A DNA stretch of 63,360 bases from Effusibacillus lacus. GTDB lineage: Bacteria > Bacillota > Bacilli > Tumebacillales > Effusibacillaceae. Where the stretch lies: contig NZ_BDUF01000059.1 of NCBI RefSeq assembly GCF_002335525.1, forward strand, positions 18,793 through 82,152, written 5' to 3'. The translations under genes were made by a program, and so were the position numbers. Under the pieces are notes generated by a model that saw only the letters and a program-made list of their open reading frames with translations, was not told where the DNA came from and made no database searches. Of this stretch, positions 28,493-36,689 are shown in pieces. Positions within the stretch are counted from its first letter, which is position 1; each line of letters begins with the position of its first letter.

Positions 28493-29425
28493 ATGCGTTG
28501 GTTGGCGAGTGTACTTTGCATTTTGCTGGCCGGGGGTGTAAGCGGATCATTGCTTACAGGACAGATGGAAAAAACAGATGTGCAAATCGGAAGAAAACTT
28601 ACCCGCGAAGACCTGCAAAAAGAAGCGGCCAAACACTTCAAGCGGCCGGTGGACGCAGTCGTCAGCAAAGCGGGGAAACCCAATGTGATACCGGAACTGA
28701 ACGGGATTGAACTGGATATTGAAACCACCTGGGCAAGATTCATGGAACACGGCGAAGAGGTGCCCGTTCGCTATGTGTACAAGCAAATCGAACCGAAGGT
28801 GAAGATGACTGATTACCCCAACCTGCCTGTGTATCAGGGGAATCCGGAAAAGAATCAGATGGCGTTGATGATTAACGTGGCATGGGGAACTGAGCATTTG
28901 GACGGAATTCTTCAAGTTCTGAAAGCCAATAAGGTAAAGGCAACATTTTTTCTGGACGGTTCCTGGCTTGCCAAAAACCAAGAGGTGGCCAAGAGGATTG
29001 TCGCTGAAGGTCATGAGATCGGAAATCACGCGTATTCACACCCGAATATGGCGGCATTGTCTCCTGACCAGCAAAAGCAACAAATCGTCAAGACCCAGGA
29101 ATTGATTCGCACGGAATTGGCGGTAGACAGCAAGTGGTTTGCGCCGCCGTCGGGCTCCTACAATGAGATGACTGTCCGGCTGGCCAGGGAACAAGGAATG
29201 GGAACCGTTCTTTGGACATTGGACACGGTGGACTGGCACAAGCCTCCGAAGGAATCGATCATCAATCGTATTCTGCCCAAAGCTCGAAATGGCGCCATGG
29301 TTTTGATGCACCCCACAGAACCTACGTTGGACGCACTGCGTATCATGATACCAGAACTGAAGAAAAAACAGTTTAAATTGGTTACGGTGAGCGAATTGCT
29401 GTCGCCAATAAGGGAGGTTGAATAA
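28493..29425 (+). CDS. ylxY: YlxY-type polysaccharide deacetylase-like protein
   Basis: 310 residues. An N-terminal hydrophobic segment (about 3-20) acts as a signal or anchor, then about 95 residues of linker and a NodB-fold domain from about 115. The metal-site His motif is HEIGNHAYSHPNM (about 180-192), but the first NodB motif, usually T-F-D-D, reads LMINVAWGTEH, so both usual Asp residues are missing. That pattern is, from memory, typical of YlxY proteins, which sit between pnp and mlpA in B. subtilis and are linked to sporulation. Catalysis on peptidoglycan or another glycan is doubtful. ATG 28493 follows GGGGGTAAGG. Confidence 0.82.
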   Translation: MRWLASVLCILLAGGVSGSLLTGQMEKTDVQIGRKLTREDLQKEAAKHFKRPVDAVVSKAGKPNVIPELNGIELDIETTWARFMEHGEEVPVRYVYKQIEPKVKMTDYPNLPVYQGNPEKNQMALMINVAWGTEHLDGILQVLKANKVKATFFLDGSWLAKNQEVAKRIVAEGHEIGNHAYSHPNMAALSPDQQKQQIVKTQELIRTELAVDSKWFAPPSGSYNEMTVRLAREQGMGTVLWTLDTVDWHKPPKESIINRILPKARNGAMVLMHPTEPTLDALRIMIPELKKKQFKLVTVSELLSPIREVE

Positions 29426-29430
29426 TTGCA

Positions 29431-29459
29431 TTGTAGGAACCTGTTGCGTTTGCTATAGT
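29431..29459 (+). promoter_or_regulatory. Promoter-like site for the M16 peptidase gene
   Basis: TTGTAG (29431-29436), 17-base spacer, TATAGT (29454-29459), about 35 bases before the start. Confidence 0.6.
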
Positions 29460-29492
29460 GTATGAGAGGTATTGGTTAAGAGGAGGATGGCA

Positions 29493-30734
29493 TTGTTCTA
29501 TCAGGGGAGACTTTCAAACGGAATGCGGCTTGTAATTGAGGAGATTCCGTCGGTACGTTCCGTATCGCTTGGCGTTTGGATCAACACCGGATCTCGCGAC
29601 GAAAGCGAGCGAACCAACGGCATGTCCCATTTTATCGAACATATGATGTTTAAAGGCACCGACAAACTGTCTGCCCGGCAGATTGCGGAGTTGTTTGACG
29701 GGATCGGCGGACAGGTCAACGCCTTTACTTCCAAAGAATACACCTGTTATTACGCAAAAGTATTGGACGAACATTTCAATCTTGCATTGGAAACATTGGC
29801 TGACATGCTCATCAATTCAAAGCTGTCGTCTGATGAATTGGCTAAAGAGCGGAAAGTTATTATCGAAGAAATTAAAATGTATGAGGATACTCCGGATGAT
29901 CAGGTTCATGACTTGCTGGCATCCACCATTTTTCCAAATCATACGCTGGGGTACACGATTCTGGGATCGGAATCCAACCTGCTGTCTTTTACTCGCGAAG
30001 ATATGGTCGATTATCTCAAGCTGCATTATAGACCGGACAATATGGTATTGGCCATTGCCGGCAATGTGAAAGCAGACGATGCTCACAAGGCGGCCGAACA
30101 CTTTTTTGCGGGACTTTCAGGAAGCCGTCCTGTTATCCAGCAGGTCCCGCCGGTGTTTCATGCCAACAAACAGATTCGGAAGAAATCAACGGAGCAGGCG
30201 CATATTTGTCTGGCTGGTTCAGGGTTTGCTTTTGATGATCCGTCAATCTACCCCCTTATCCTTCTGAACAACATTGTGGGCGGCAGTTCCAGTTCCCGTT
30301 TGTTCCAGGAAATCAGGGAGGAAAGGGGAATGGCCTACTCCGTGTACAGTTTTTATTCCTCTTACAGGGATGGCGGAACTTTTGGCGTATATACGGGGAC
30401 TTCTCCCGAACAAGCCCAGGATGCCATCTGTTTGCTTGGTCAGATATTATCAGATTTGGCTGATAAGGGCGTTACGGCTGAAGAACTGAAAAAAGCGAAA
30501 GATCAAGTCAAAGGATCACTCATGTTGTCTCTTGAAAGCACAAGCTCCAGAATGAGCCGTTTGGGGAAAAACGAACTGCTGCTGGGCCGCCAGGTTACCA
30601 TGGACGAGACAGTCCGCAGGATTAACGAAGTAACCCTGGAGCAAGTTCGTGAAGTGGCGGCAAAAGTATGCGGCGGGCCCATGGCTCTGGCAGCCATAGG
30701 CCCCTTTGAAGAACTGGAATATCCCATGAATTGA
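29493..30734 (+). CDS. mlpA: M16 family zinc peptidase (MlpA/YmxG-like)
   Basis: 413 residues. The inverted zinc motif HFIEH is near residue 43 in the segment GMSHFIEHMMFKGT, and the distal Glu lies in the ALETLADMLINSKLSSDEL region, with KERKVIIEEIKMYEDTPDDQ further on. A second, non-catalytic M16 half follows. TTG 29493 is preferred: AGGAGG lies six bases upstream, whereas ATG 29487 directly abuts it. Position between ylxY and dut matches B. subtilis mlpA/ymxG, a processing peptidase-like protein of uncertain substrate. Confidence 0.9.
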   Translation: MFYQGRLSNGMRLVIEEIPSVRSVSLGVWINTGSRDESERTNGMSHFIEHMMFKGTDKLSARQIAELFDGIGGQVNAFTSKEYTCYYAKVLDEHFNLALETLADMLINSKLSSDELAKERKVIIEEIKMYEDTPDDQVHDLLASTIFPNHTLGYTILGSESNLLSFTREDMVDYLKLHYRPDNMVLAIAGNVKADDAHKAAEHFFAGLSGSRPVIQQVPPVFHANKQIRKKSTEQAHICLAGSGFAFDDPSIYPLILLNNIVGGSSSSRLFQEIREERGMAYSVYSFYSSYRDGGTFGVYTGTSPEQAQDAICLLGQILSDLADKGVTAEELKKAKDQVKGSLMLSLESTSSRMSRLGKNELLLGRQVTMDETVRRINEVTLEQVREVAAKVCGGPMALAAIGPFEELEYPMN

Positions 30735-30758
30735 TGAAATAGTGGCTGGTGACTGGAA

Positions 30759-31220
30759 ATGAAGGAACGGTTGCAAGTAAGGATTAAGAAAATGTCTCCC
30801 CTGATAGGCGATACCATCCCGCTGCCTTTTTATGCCACACCTGGCTCAGCTGGCATGGATTTGTCCGCCTGTATCGAGGAGCCGATTGTCATTCCTCCCG
30901 GCGGGAGGGCAAGGGTGCCGACAGGAATTGCCATCCAGTTGCCTTCTTGCGATTATGTGGCACTTGTTTATCCGCGAAGTGGGCTGGCGACCAGACATGG
31001 CATTACTATGGCCAACTCGGTGGGTGTCATTGACAGTGATTACACCGGTGAAATCATCTGTGTTCTCCTAAATCAGTCCGACCAGGAGTATACAGTCAAC
31101 CAAGGGGAACGAATTGGCCAATTGTTGATTACTCCCGTACTGCAAGCGAATTGGCAGGTTGTTGACGAATTGGAGAAAACAGAACGGGGATCCGGTGGCT
31201 TCGGATCTACAGGCAAATAA
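30759..31220 (+). CDS. dut: dUTP diphosphatase, trimeric
   Basis: 153 residues. It hydrolyses dUTP to dUMP, keeping uracil out of DNA. All five trimeric dUTPase motifs are present in order: GSAGMDLSA, YPRSGLATRHG, GVIDSDYTGEI, GERIGQLLI, and the C-terminal Gly-rich GSGGFGSTGK. The ribosome-binding site is weak. A terminator follows. Confidence 0.95.
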   Translation: MKERLQVRIKKMSPLIGDTIPLPFYATPGSAGMDLSACIEEPIVIPPGGRARVPTGIAIQLPSCDYVALVYPRSGLATRHGITMANSVGVIDSDYTGEIICVLLNQSDQEYTVNQGERIGQLLITPVLQANWQVVDELEKTERGSGGFGSTGK

Positions 31221-31227
31221 CAGAAGA

Positions 31228-31276
31228 ACAGCTGCCCGTGAGACAGACGTCTAAAGGGGCGGCTGTTTTGTTTTTT
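31228..31276 (+). terminator. Terminator after dut
   Basis: Stem ACAGCTGCCC / GGGCGGCTGT (one wobble), then TTTGTTTTTT. Confidence 0.82.
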
Positions 31277-31350
31277 GGACTTTTTGATTTCCGTCAAGCA
31301 TACAAACATAACGAATCATTCTAATTGGCAGATTGCCGGAGGAGTCGGTC

Positions 31351-31599
31351 ATGAGATTGAGCGAACTGGTAGGTCGTATGCTGGTAGACGTTCATAACGG
31401 CGAAAAAATCGGGACATTGGGACATGCGGATTTGTGGATTGACACGGAAACGGGAAAAATCGGCTACCTGGTCCTGCCCGGGAACTCAGGCTTGTTTTCC
31501 TTTGGCAGGAAGAACGAAGAACAAACGGTTTCCTGGGATGCCGTTCAAAAGATTGGGACTGACATGATTTTGATAGACTCGAATGCAGTCAAAAGTTGA
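31351..31599 (+). CDS. ylmC: YlmC/YmxH family PRC-barrel protein
   Basis: 82 residues (MRLSELVGRMLVDVHNGEKI, then a beta-barrel pattern LWIDTETGKIGYLVLPG). PRC-barrel proteins of this size occur in sporulating Firmicutes, often near mlpA and dpaA; the function is unknown though sporulation links exist. ATG 31351 has GGAGGAG seven bases upstream. The 160 bases that follow hold a promoter-like site for dpaA. Confidence 0.88.
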   Translation: MRLSELVGRMLVDVHNGEKIGTLGHADLWIDTETGKIGYLVLPGNSGLFSFGRKNEEQTVSWDAVQKIGTDMILIDSNAVKS

Positions 31600-31708
31600 C
31601 AGACAAGAAAGACATTAAAATGTAGCAGACTTCTGGGCTCATGCATACTATGGAGCACGTGCAGCGAACCGGCAAGCGGCAGGCTGCGCTTTGTGCCACA
31701 GATTTTCC

Positions 31709-31736
31709 TTGAAATTTGACATGTTTCGCGTACAAT
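31709..31736 (+). promoter_or_regulatory. Promoter-like site upstream of dpaA
   Basis: TTGAAA (31709-31714), 16-base spacer, TACAAT (31731-31736), about 25 bases before the start. dpaA (spoVFA) in B. subtilis is transcribed by the mother-cell sigma-K; no clear sigma-K site was found, so this vegetative-type match may not be the main promoter. Confidence 0.45.
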
Positions 31737-31759
31737 GATTTGAAAGGGGTAACTGACCG

Positions 31760-32638
31760 ATGTTAACAGGTATTAAGATGGCGGTTCTGGGTGGGGATGC
31801 CCGCATGGTCGAGGTGATTTCCCATGCTCTTGACCTGGACGCCAGCGTGTACCTGATCGGGTTTGAAGATTTGGAAATCAATATGGCCGATGCGGTAAAG
31901 ACCAACTTGACACCCGACATTCTGCGGGATTTGGATGCGTTAATCCTGCCGGTCACCGGAATGGGTGATGATTGGACAATCGTTTCCAAATATTCGGCAA
32001 GGCCCATCACGCTTTCGGATGACCATTTTGCAAACCTGTCCAAGAGATGCAAGATTTTTACCGGGATTGCCCGAACGGTCCTGAATGAGACATGCCGACG
32101 ACACGGACTGAAATTGGTGAAATTGATGGAGCTTGATGAAGTTGCCATTCTGAATTCCATTCCTTCCGCGGAAGGAGCTATTCAGATGGCCATGGAGAAC
32201 ACCGATTTTACCATACACGGGTCTGAAATTGCTGTTTTGGGATTCGGGCGGTGCGGGATTACATTGGCGCGGATGTGTGCTGGAATTGGGGCCAAAGTGA
32301 AAGTCGGTGCTCGAAAAGAATCAGACCTTGCCAGAATTGTGGAGATGGGATTTCAAGCATTTCCCTTGTCCCAAATCAGTTATGAATTACAACAAACCGA
32401 TATCGTTTTCAACACCGTACCTGCCCAAATCCTCACCTCGGAAGTTTTGTCTCGCATGAAGAAATCCTGTGTAATCATTGATATTGCATCCAGTCCGGGC
32501 GGCACCGATTTTCGGTTTGCGGAAAAAAGAGGCATCAAAGCGCTGCTTGCCCCCAGTTTGCCAGGAATCGTTGCACCCAAGACAGCCGGACAGATCATCG
32601 CGAAGACGATTTGCCGCCTTGTTTTGGATCACGCATAA
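31760..32638 (+). CDS. dpaA: Dipicolinate synthase subunit A
   Basis: 292 residues. With DpaB it oxidises dihydrodipicolinate to dipicolinic acid, the calcium-chelating core compound of spores. The N-terminal VLGGDARMVEVISHALD and the NAD(P)-binding IAVLGFGRCGITLARMCAG (about 157-175) are diagnostic, followed by the second half of the fold. Rarely kept outside endospore-formers. It heads the dpaA-dpaB-asd-dapG-dapA operon; dpaB starts 15 bases after it. Confidence 0.96.
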   Translation: MLTGIKMAVLGGDARMVEVISHALDLDASVYLIGFEDLEINMADAVKTNLTPDILRDLDALILPVTGMGDDWTIVSKYSARPITLSDDHFANLSKRCKIFTGIARTVLNETCRRHGLKLVKLMELDEVAILNSIPSAEGAIQMAMENTDFTIHGSEIAVLGFGRCGITLARMCAGIGAKVKVGARKESDLARIVEMGFQAFPLSQISYELQQTDIVFNTVPAQILTSEVLSRMKKSCVIIDIASSPGGTDFRFAEKRGIKALLAPSLPGIVAPKTAGQIIAKTICRLVLDHA

Positions 32639-32653
32639 TCCTGGAGGTAAATC

Positions 32654-33247
32654 ATGGAACTTAAGGGCAAGACAATCGGATTTGCAATTACGGGTTCCCA
32701 TTGCACCTACGACGAAATCCGGCCAGTTTTGAAAAAGCTTGTTGAGCTGGGCGTCACAGTAGTTCCGATTCTGTCTTATACCGTTCAATCCACCAACACC
32801 CGTTTCGCTGAGGCGGACGCTTGGGTGGAGGAAATCGAACAGCTGACCCGACAGAAACCAATCACAACGATTGTGGAAGCGGAACCACTTGGCCCGAGCA
32901 AGAAACTGGACGCTTTACTGATTGCTCCCTGTACGGGCAACACCATCTCCAGACTGGCGAACGCGATGACCGATTCTCCGGTTCTGATGGCGGCCAAAGC
33001 CACGATGCGTAATGACCGGCCGGTGGTGCTGGCCATTTCTACGAACGACGGCCTTGGACTAAATATGTCAAACATTGCAAAATTAATGTCCGCCAAGAAT
33101 ATTTTTATGGTACCATTTGGTCAAGATGACCCTTACAAAAAAATGAACTCCCTTGTGGCCAGGATGGATCTGGTTTATGATACGCTGGAAGCCGCGTTGG
33201 AGAAGAAACAATTGCAACCGGTTCTGATCGAGCGATACAAATATTAA
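32654..33247 (+). CDS. dpaB: Dipicolinate synthase subunit B (flavoprotein-like)
   Basis: 197 residues. Flavin-containing-type fold; KTIGFAITGSHCTYDEIRP near the start and IAPCTGNTISRLANAMTDSP at about 95-115 match SpoVFB. It pairs with DpaA upstream to make DPA. GGAGGTAA eight bases before the ATG. The pair proves a sporulating organism. Confidence 0.95.
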   Translation: MELKGKTIGFAITGSHCTYDEIRPVLKKLVELGVTVVPILSYTVQSTNTRFAEADAWVEEIEQLTRQKPITTIVEAEPLGPSKKLDALLIAPCTGNTISRLANAMTDSPVLMAAKATMRNDRPVVLAISTNDGLGLNMSNIAKLMSAKNIFMVPFGQDDPYKKMNSLVARMDLVYDTLEAALEKKQLQPVLIERYKY

Positions 33248-33321
33248 ACATGAGGTCGAGGTGACAGCCCATACAGTTTCCGGGCGCCACGGCTGCATGT
33301 GGGTTTAAGGAGTTGCTGCAA

Positions 33322-34359
33322 ATGGAGAGGAAAAAGCTTTACAATGTCGCAGTTGTCGGCGTTACAGGTGCGGTTGGACAAAAGATGTTGGAGACTCTCG
33401 AAAAGCGTGACTTTCCGGTTGGGGAGTTGCGGCCTCTGGCGTCTGCAAGATCGGTTGGCCATCAAGTAACCTTCAAAGGAAAAACTTACACAGTACAAGA
33501 AGCTGTCCCGGAAGCATTTGCGGGAATCGACTTTGCTCTCTTTTCCGCTGGCGGTTCCGTTTCCGAGAAGCTGGCGCCTGCCGCAGTGGAACGGGGCGCA
33601 GTGGTTATAGACAACACAAGTGCTTTCCGTATGCTTCCGGAAGTTCCTCTCGTGGTGCCGGAAGTAAACGCCCATATGATTTCCCAGCATAGCGGGATCA
33701 TTGCAAACCCGAACTGCTCCACAATTCAGATGGTGGTTGCATTAAAGCCAATTCATGACGCTTATGGCATTGAGAGGATCATTGTTTCCACCTACCAGGC
33801 CGTGTCTGGCTCAGGTCAGGCGGCGATTGATGAATTGAGTGAGCAAACCCGTGCCATATTGGATGGACAACCGGCTGAGCCAAAGGTGCTTCCGGTAAAA
33901 TCTCTCAAAAAACATTATCAAATTGCGTTCAACGCCATTCCGCAAATTGACGTGTTTGAAGAGAACGGCTTTACCCGCGAAGAGATGAAAATGGTAAACG
34001 AAACCCGCAAAATCTTCGGGGACGATTCAATTCAGATTACATCGACTTGCGTGCGGATCCCTGTCTTTTACGGGCATTCCGAGTCGGTATACGTGGAAAC
34101 CCGGAAACCGTTCGACCTTACCGAGGTTCGTTCACTGCTTGAGTCTGCATCCGGTGTGAAAGTGATAGACAACCCGGCAGAACAGACATATCCCATGGCA
34201 ATTGATGCGGCCGGTCAGTACGATACTTATGTGGGTAGGATTCGGAGAGACCTGTTCCATCCGCGGGGATTGAACATGTGGATTGTTTCCGACAACGTTC
34301 TGAAAGGCGCTGCATTGAACGCGGTCCAAATTGCGGAACACATGGTGAAATCCAAATAG
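33322..34359 (+). CDS. asd: Aspartate-semialdehyde dehydrogenase
   Basis: 345 residues. It reduces aspartyl phosphate to the semialdehyde on the way to lysine, DAP and DPA. NADP-binding GVTGAVGQKMLETLEKRDFP opens the protein; the catalytic Cys is in IANPNCSTIQMVVAL (about 128), with the substrate-binding QVSGSGQAAIDEL-like segment SGSGQAAIDELSEQT and the C-terminal His region EVRSLLESASGV. ATG 33322 has AAGGAG nine bases upstream. Between dpaB and dapG, as in B. subtilis. Confidence 0.97.
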   Translation: MERKKLYNVAVVGVTGAVGQKMLETLEKRDFPVGELRPLASARSVGHQVTFKGKTYTVQEAVPEAFAGIDFALFSAGGSVSEKLAPAAVERGAVVIDNTSAFRMLPEVPLVVPEVNAHMISQHSGIIANPNCSTIQMVVALKPIHDAYGIERIIVSTYQAVSGSGQAAIDELSEQTRAILDGQPAEPKVLPVKSLKKHYQIAFNAIPQIDVFEENGFTREEMKMVNETRKIFGDDSIQITSTCVRIPVFYGHSESVYVETRKPFDLTEVRSLLESASGVKVIDNPAEQTYPMAIDAAGQYDTYVGRIRRDLFHPRGLNMWIVSDNVLKGAALNAVQIAEHMVKSK

Positions 34360-34372
34360 AAGAGGTGTGCCA

Positions 34373-35587
34373 ATGCGCATCATCGTTCAGAAATTTGGCG
34401 GGACTTCGGTAGCAACCCAAGATAAACGGCTGCTCGCCATTGAACATATAAAAGATGCCGTAAAAGATGGTTATCATGTAGTCGTTGTTGTTTCGGCGAT
34501 GGGGCGAAAAGGGGATCCTTACGCGACTGACACTCTGCTGGGATTGCTTGACTCTGCGGAACATTGCGCAAAACGTGAGAAAGATTTATTAATGTCCTGT
34601 GGTGAAATTATTTCAGCCGTAGTTTTTTCCTCCCTGTTGACAGAAAAGGGCTATGACAATTGTGTATTAACCGGTGCCCAGGCAGGAATTCTAACAAACG
34701 ACGACCATTCCAACGCTCAAATCATAACTGTTACTCCAGATCGAATTCTCAAGGAACTGGAAGAGGGAAAAGTGGTTATCGTTGCGGGATTTCAAGGAGC
34801 AGCAGGGAATGGGGACATTACGACCCTGGGCCGCGGCGGAAGCGATACAACAGCAACCGCATTGGGGGTAGCCCTTAATGCGGAAGTGGTTGACATCTTC
34901 ACGGACGTGGATGGAATCATGACTGCCGATCCCCGTATTGTTGACGATGCAAAAAAATTGCGAACCGTAACCTATGCGGAAATCTGCAACCTGGCCTATT
35001 CCGGAGCCAAAGTGATTCACCCTCGTTCTGTGGAAATCGCAATGCAAAAAAACATTCCCGTAAGAGTAAGATCCACCATGTCAAAAGATCCGGGTACCCT
35101 GATCATCAGCCAGGCAGAAAATGACAGGATGGAACCCCGTTCCTTCAAGGATCAGGTTTTGACAGGCATTACGCAAACTGCAAATATTACCCAATTGAAA
35201 GTGGATTGTGCTCCAACGGGAGGCAATCAGTTAAAAGTGTTCAAGGCGATGGCGGACAACCAGATTTCGGTTGATTTTATTTCCGTTACACCTACGGGTG
35301 TTGCCTTTACGGTCAGCAATGAGGATGTAGAGAAGGCAGTTGGGGTTCTGCTGGATTTAGGGTTCCAACCGGAAGTCCTTTCAAACTGTGCGAAAGTATC
35401 GGCCGTAGGTGCAGGAATTGCAGGTGTACCTGGGGTCATGGCAACCATTTTGGAAGCATTGACTGCCGAAGGCATTGAAGTTCTGCAATCGGCGGATTCT
35501 CATACCACAATCTGGTGTTTGGTCCGGGAGGAAGACATGGTCAAAGCAGTCCGGGCCCTGCACAGAAAGTTCAAACTTCATGCTTGA
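34373..35587 (+). CDS. dapG: Aspartate kinase (DapG-type, class with ACT domains)
   Basis: 404 residues. First step of the aspartate pathway. Kinase signatures: IIVQKFGGTSVAT at the start, GRGGSDTTATALGVALNAE (about 165-183), and DVDGIMTADPRIV (about 189-201); two ACT domains at the end. B. subtilis DapG is the sporulation/DAP-linked aspartokinase at this same position, so the symbol follows synteny. ATG 34373 is supported by AGAGGTG and by alignment to DapG starts. Confidence 0.95.
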   Translation: MRIIVQKFGGTSVATQDKRLLAIEHIKDAVKDGYHVVVVVSAMGRKGDPYATDTLLGLLDSAEHCAKREKDLLMSCGEIISAVVFSSLLTEKGYDNCVLTGAQAGILTNDDHSNAQIITVTPDRILKELEEGKVVIVAGFQGAAGNGDITTLGRGGSDTTATALGVALNAEVVDIFTDVDGIMTADPRIVDDAKKLRTVTYAEICNLAYSGAKVIHPRSVEIAMQKNIPVRVRSTMSKDPGTLIISQAENDRMEPRSFKDQVLTGITQTANITQLKVDCAPTGGNQLKVFKAMADNQISVDFISVTPTGVAFTVSNEDVEKAVGVLLDLGFQPEVLSNCAKVSAVGAGIAGVPGVMATILEALTAEGIEVLQSADSHTTIWCLVREEDMVKAVRALHRKFKLHA

Positions 35588-35622
35588 GTTGACTACAGCA
35601 TTTGATTTAGGTGGTGGATCCT

Positions 35623-36504
35623 TTGCATTTTGGGAGAATTGTCACCGCGATGGTGACGCCATTTGACGACAATTTGAGAATTGATTACGGACGGCTGGAG
35701 AAAGTGGTTGAACATTTGTTGCGGACCGGTACCGAATCGATTGTGGTATCCGGTACAACAGGGGAATCGCCAACGCTGTCCCATGAGGAAAAACTTGCCC
35801 TGTTCAAAAAAGTGGTGGAACTGGCAGACGGCAGGGCGAAGGTAATAGCCGGAACAGGTTCCAATAATACCGCCGCTTCCGTCAACTTTTCCAAAGAAGC
35901 GGAACAATGCGGGGTTGACGGGTTGCTGGTAGTGGCTCCTTATTACAATCGGCCTTCCCAGGAAGGATTATACCGGCATTTTAAAGCAATTGCGGAAGCC
36001 ACTCCATTGCCGAACATGATCTACAATGTTCCCACACGTACTTCCAGCAATATCAATGTGCAAACACAATTGCAGCTGGCAGAGATCCCGAACATAGTCG
36101 CCACAAAAGAGGCGTCGGAGGACTTTGGGCAAGTTCTGAACCTCTTGGCAAACGCTCCTGCCAACTTGACGGTTTATGCGGGGAACGACAGAACCTTGTT
36201 GCCATTTTTGGCATTGGGGGGATATGGGGTTGTTTCCGTAGCTTCTCATGTGGTGGGACTGCAAATAAAAGAACTGATTGATTCCTTTGTCGAAGGGCAA
36301 TTGGCAAAAGCCACCCTGCTGCACAACAAGCTGCTTCCGATCTTCGAAGGATTGTTCCAGATGCCAAGCCCGGCGCCGGTGAAAGCAGCGTTGTCCCTGA
36401 TTGGAGTTCCTGCCGGTGGTGTGCGCTTGCCGTTGGTGGAGGCTGATGAGAAAACGGTTCAATCGTTGCGTACTCTGCTCAGCGATTGGCACGATTCCCT
36501 CTAA
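35623..36504 (+). CDS. dapA: 4-hydroxy-tetrahydrodipicolinate synthase
   Basis: 293 residues. Condenses aspartate semialdehyde with pyruvate; its product feeds DAP, lysine and DPA. TAMVTPFDDNLRIDY and SGTTGESPTLSHEE (about 43-57) are present; the Schiff-base Lys lies in IVATKEASEDF (about 160). TTG 35623 gives MHFGRIVTAMVTPF, matching the known family start, with AGGTGG eight bases upstream; GTG 35611/35614 would overlap that site. It ends the DPA/lysine operon, with a terminator after it. Confidence 0.95.
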   Translation: MHFGRIVTAMVTPFDDNLRIDYGRLEKVVEHLLRTGTESIVVSGTTGESPTLSHEEKLALFKKVVELADGRAKVIAGTGSNNTAASVNFSKEAEQCGVDGLLVVAPYYNRPSQEGLYRHFKAIAEATPLPNMIYNVPTRTSSNINVQTQLQLAEIPNIVATKEASEDFGQVLNLLANAPANLTVYAGNDRTLLPFLALGGYGVVSVASHVVGLQIKELIDSFVEGQLAKATLLHNKLLPIFEGLFQMPSPAPVKAALSLIGVPAGGVRLPLVEADEKTVQSLRTLLSDWHDSL

Positions 36505-36518
36505 ATACCATTCTGCCG

Positions 36519-36545
36519 GAGCCTGTAAAGGCTCTTTTTTTCTTG
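36519..36545 (+). terminator. Terminator after dapA
   Basis: Stem GAGCC / GGCTC, loop TGTAAA, followed by seven T's then CTTG. Confidence 0.85.
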
Positions 36546-36569
36546 TACATACTATTAGCGACGGCAACC

Positions 36570-36599
36570 TTGTGTCGGCATGTTCGGTTCATGTATAAT
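36570..36599 (+). promoter_or_regulatory. Promoter for ribonuclease J gene
   Basis: TTGTGT (36570-36575), 18-base spacer, perfect TATAAT (36594-36599), about 90 bases before the start. Confidence 0.65.
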
Positions 36600-36689
36600 G
36601 ATGGCAAGTGACTGGTGCGGGTTAATTGAACACGAACTGGGGCAAGTAATTCGAATTGTACGAAGCAGTATTTTTATGGAGGTGTAGTT

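Noticed and set aside
31644-31651. CATACTAT, resembling the -10 of mother-cell sigma factors before dpaA
   Set aside because: No matching -35 element at the right distance was found, so a sporulation promoter cannot be supported.
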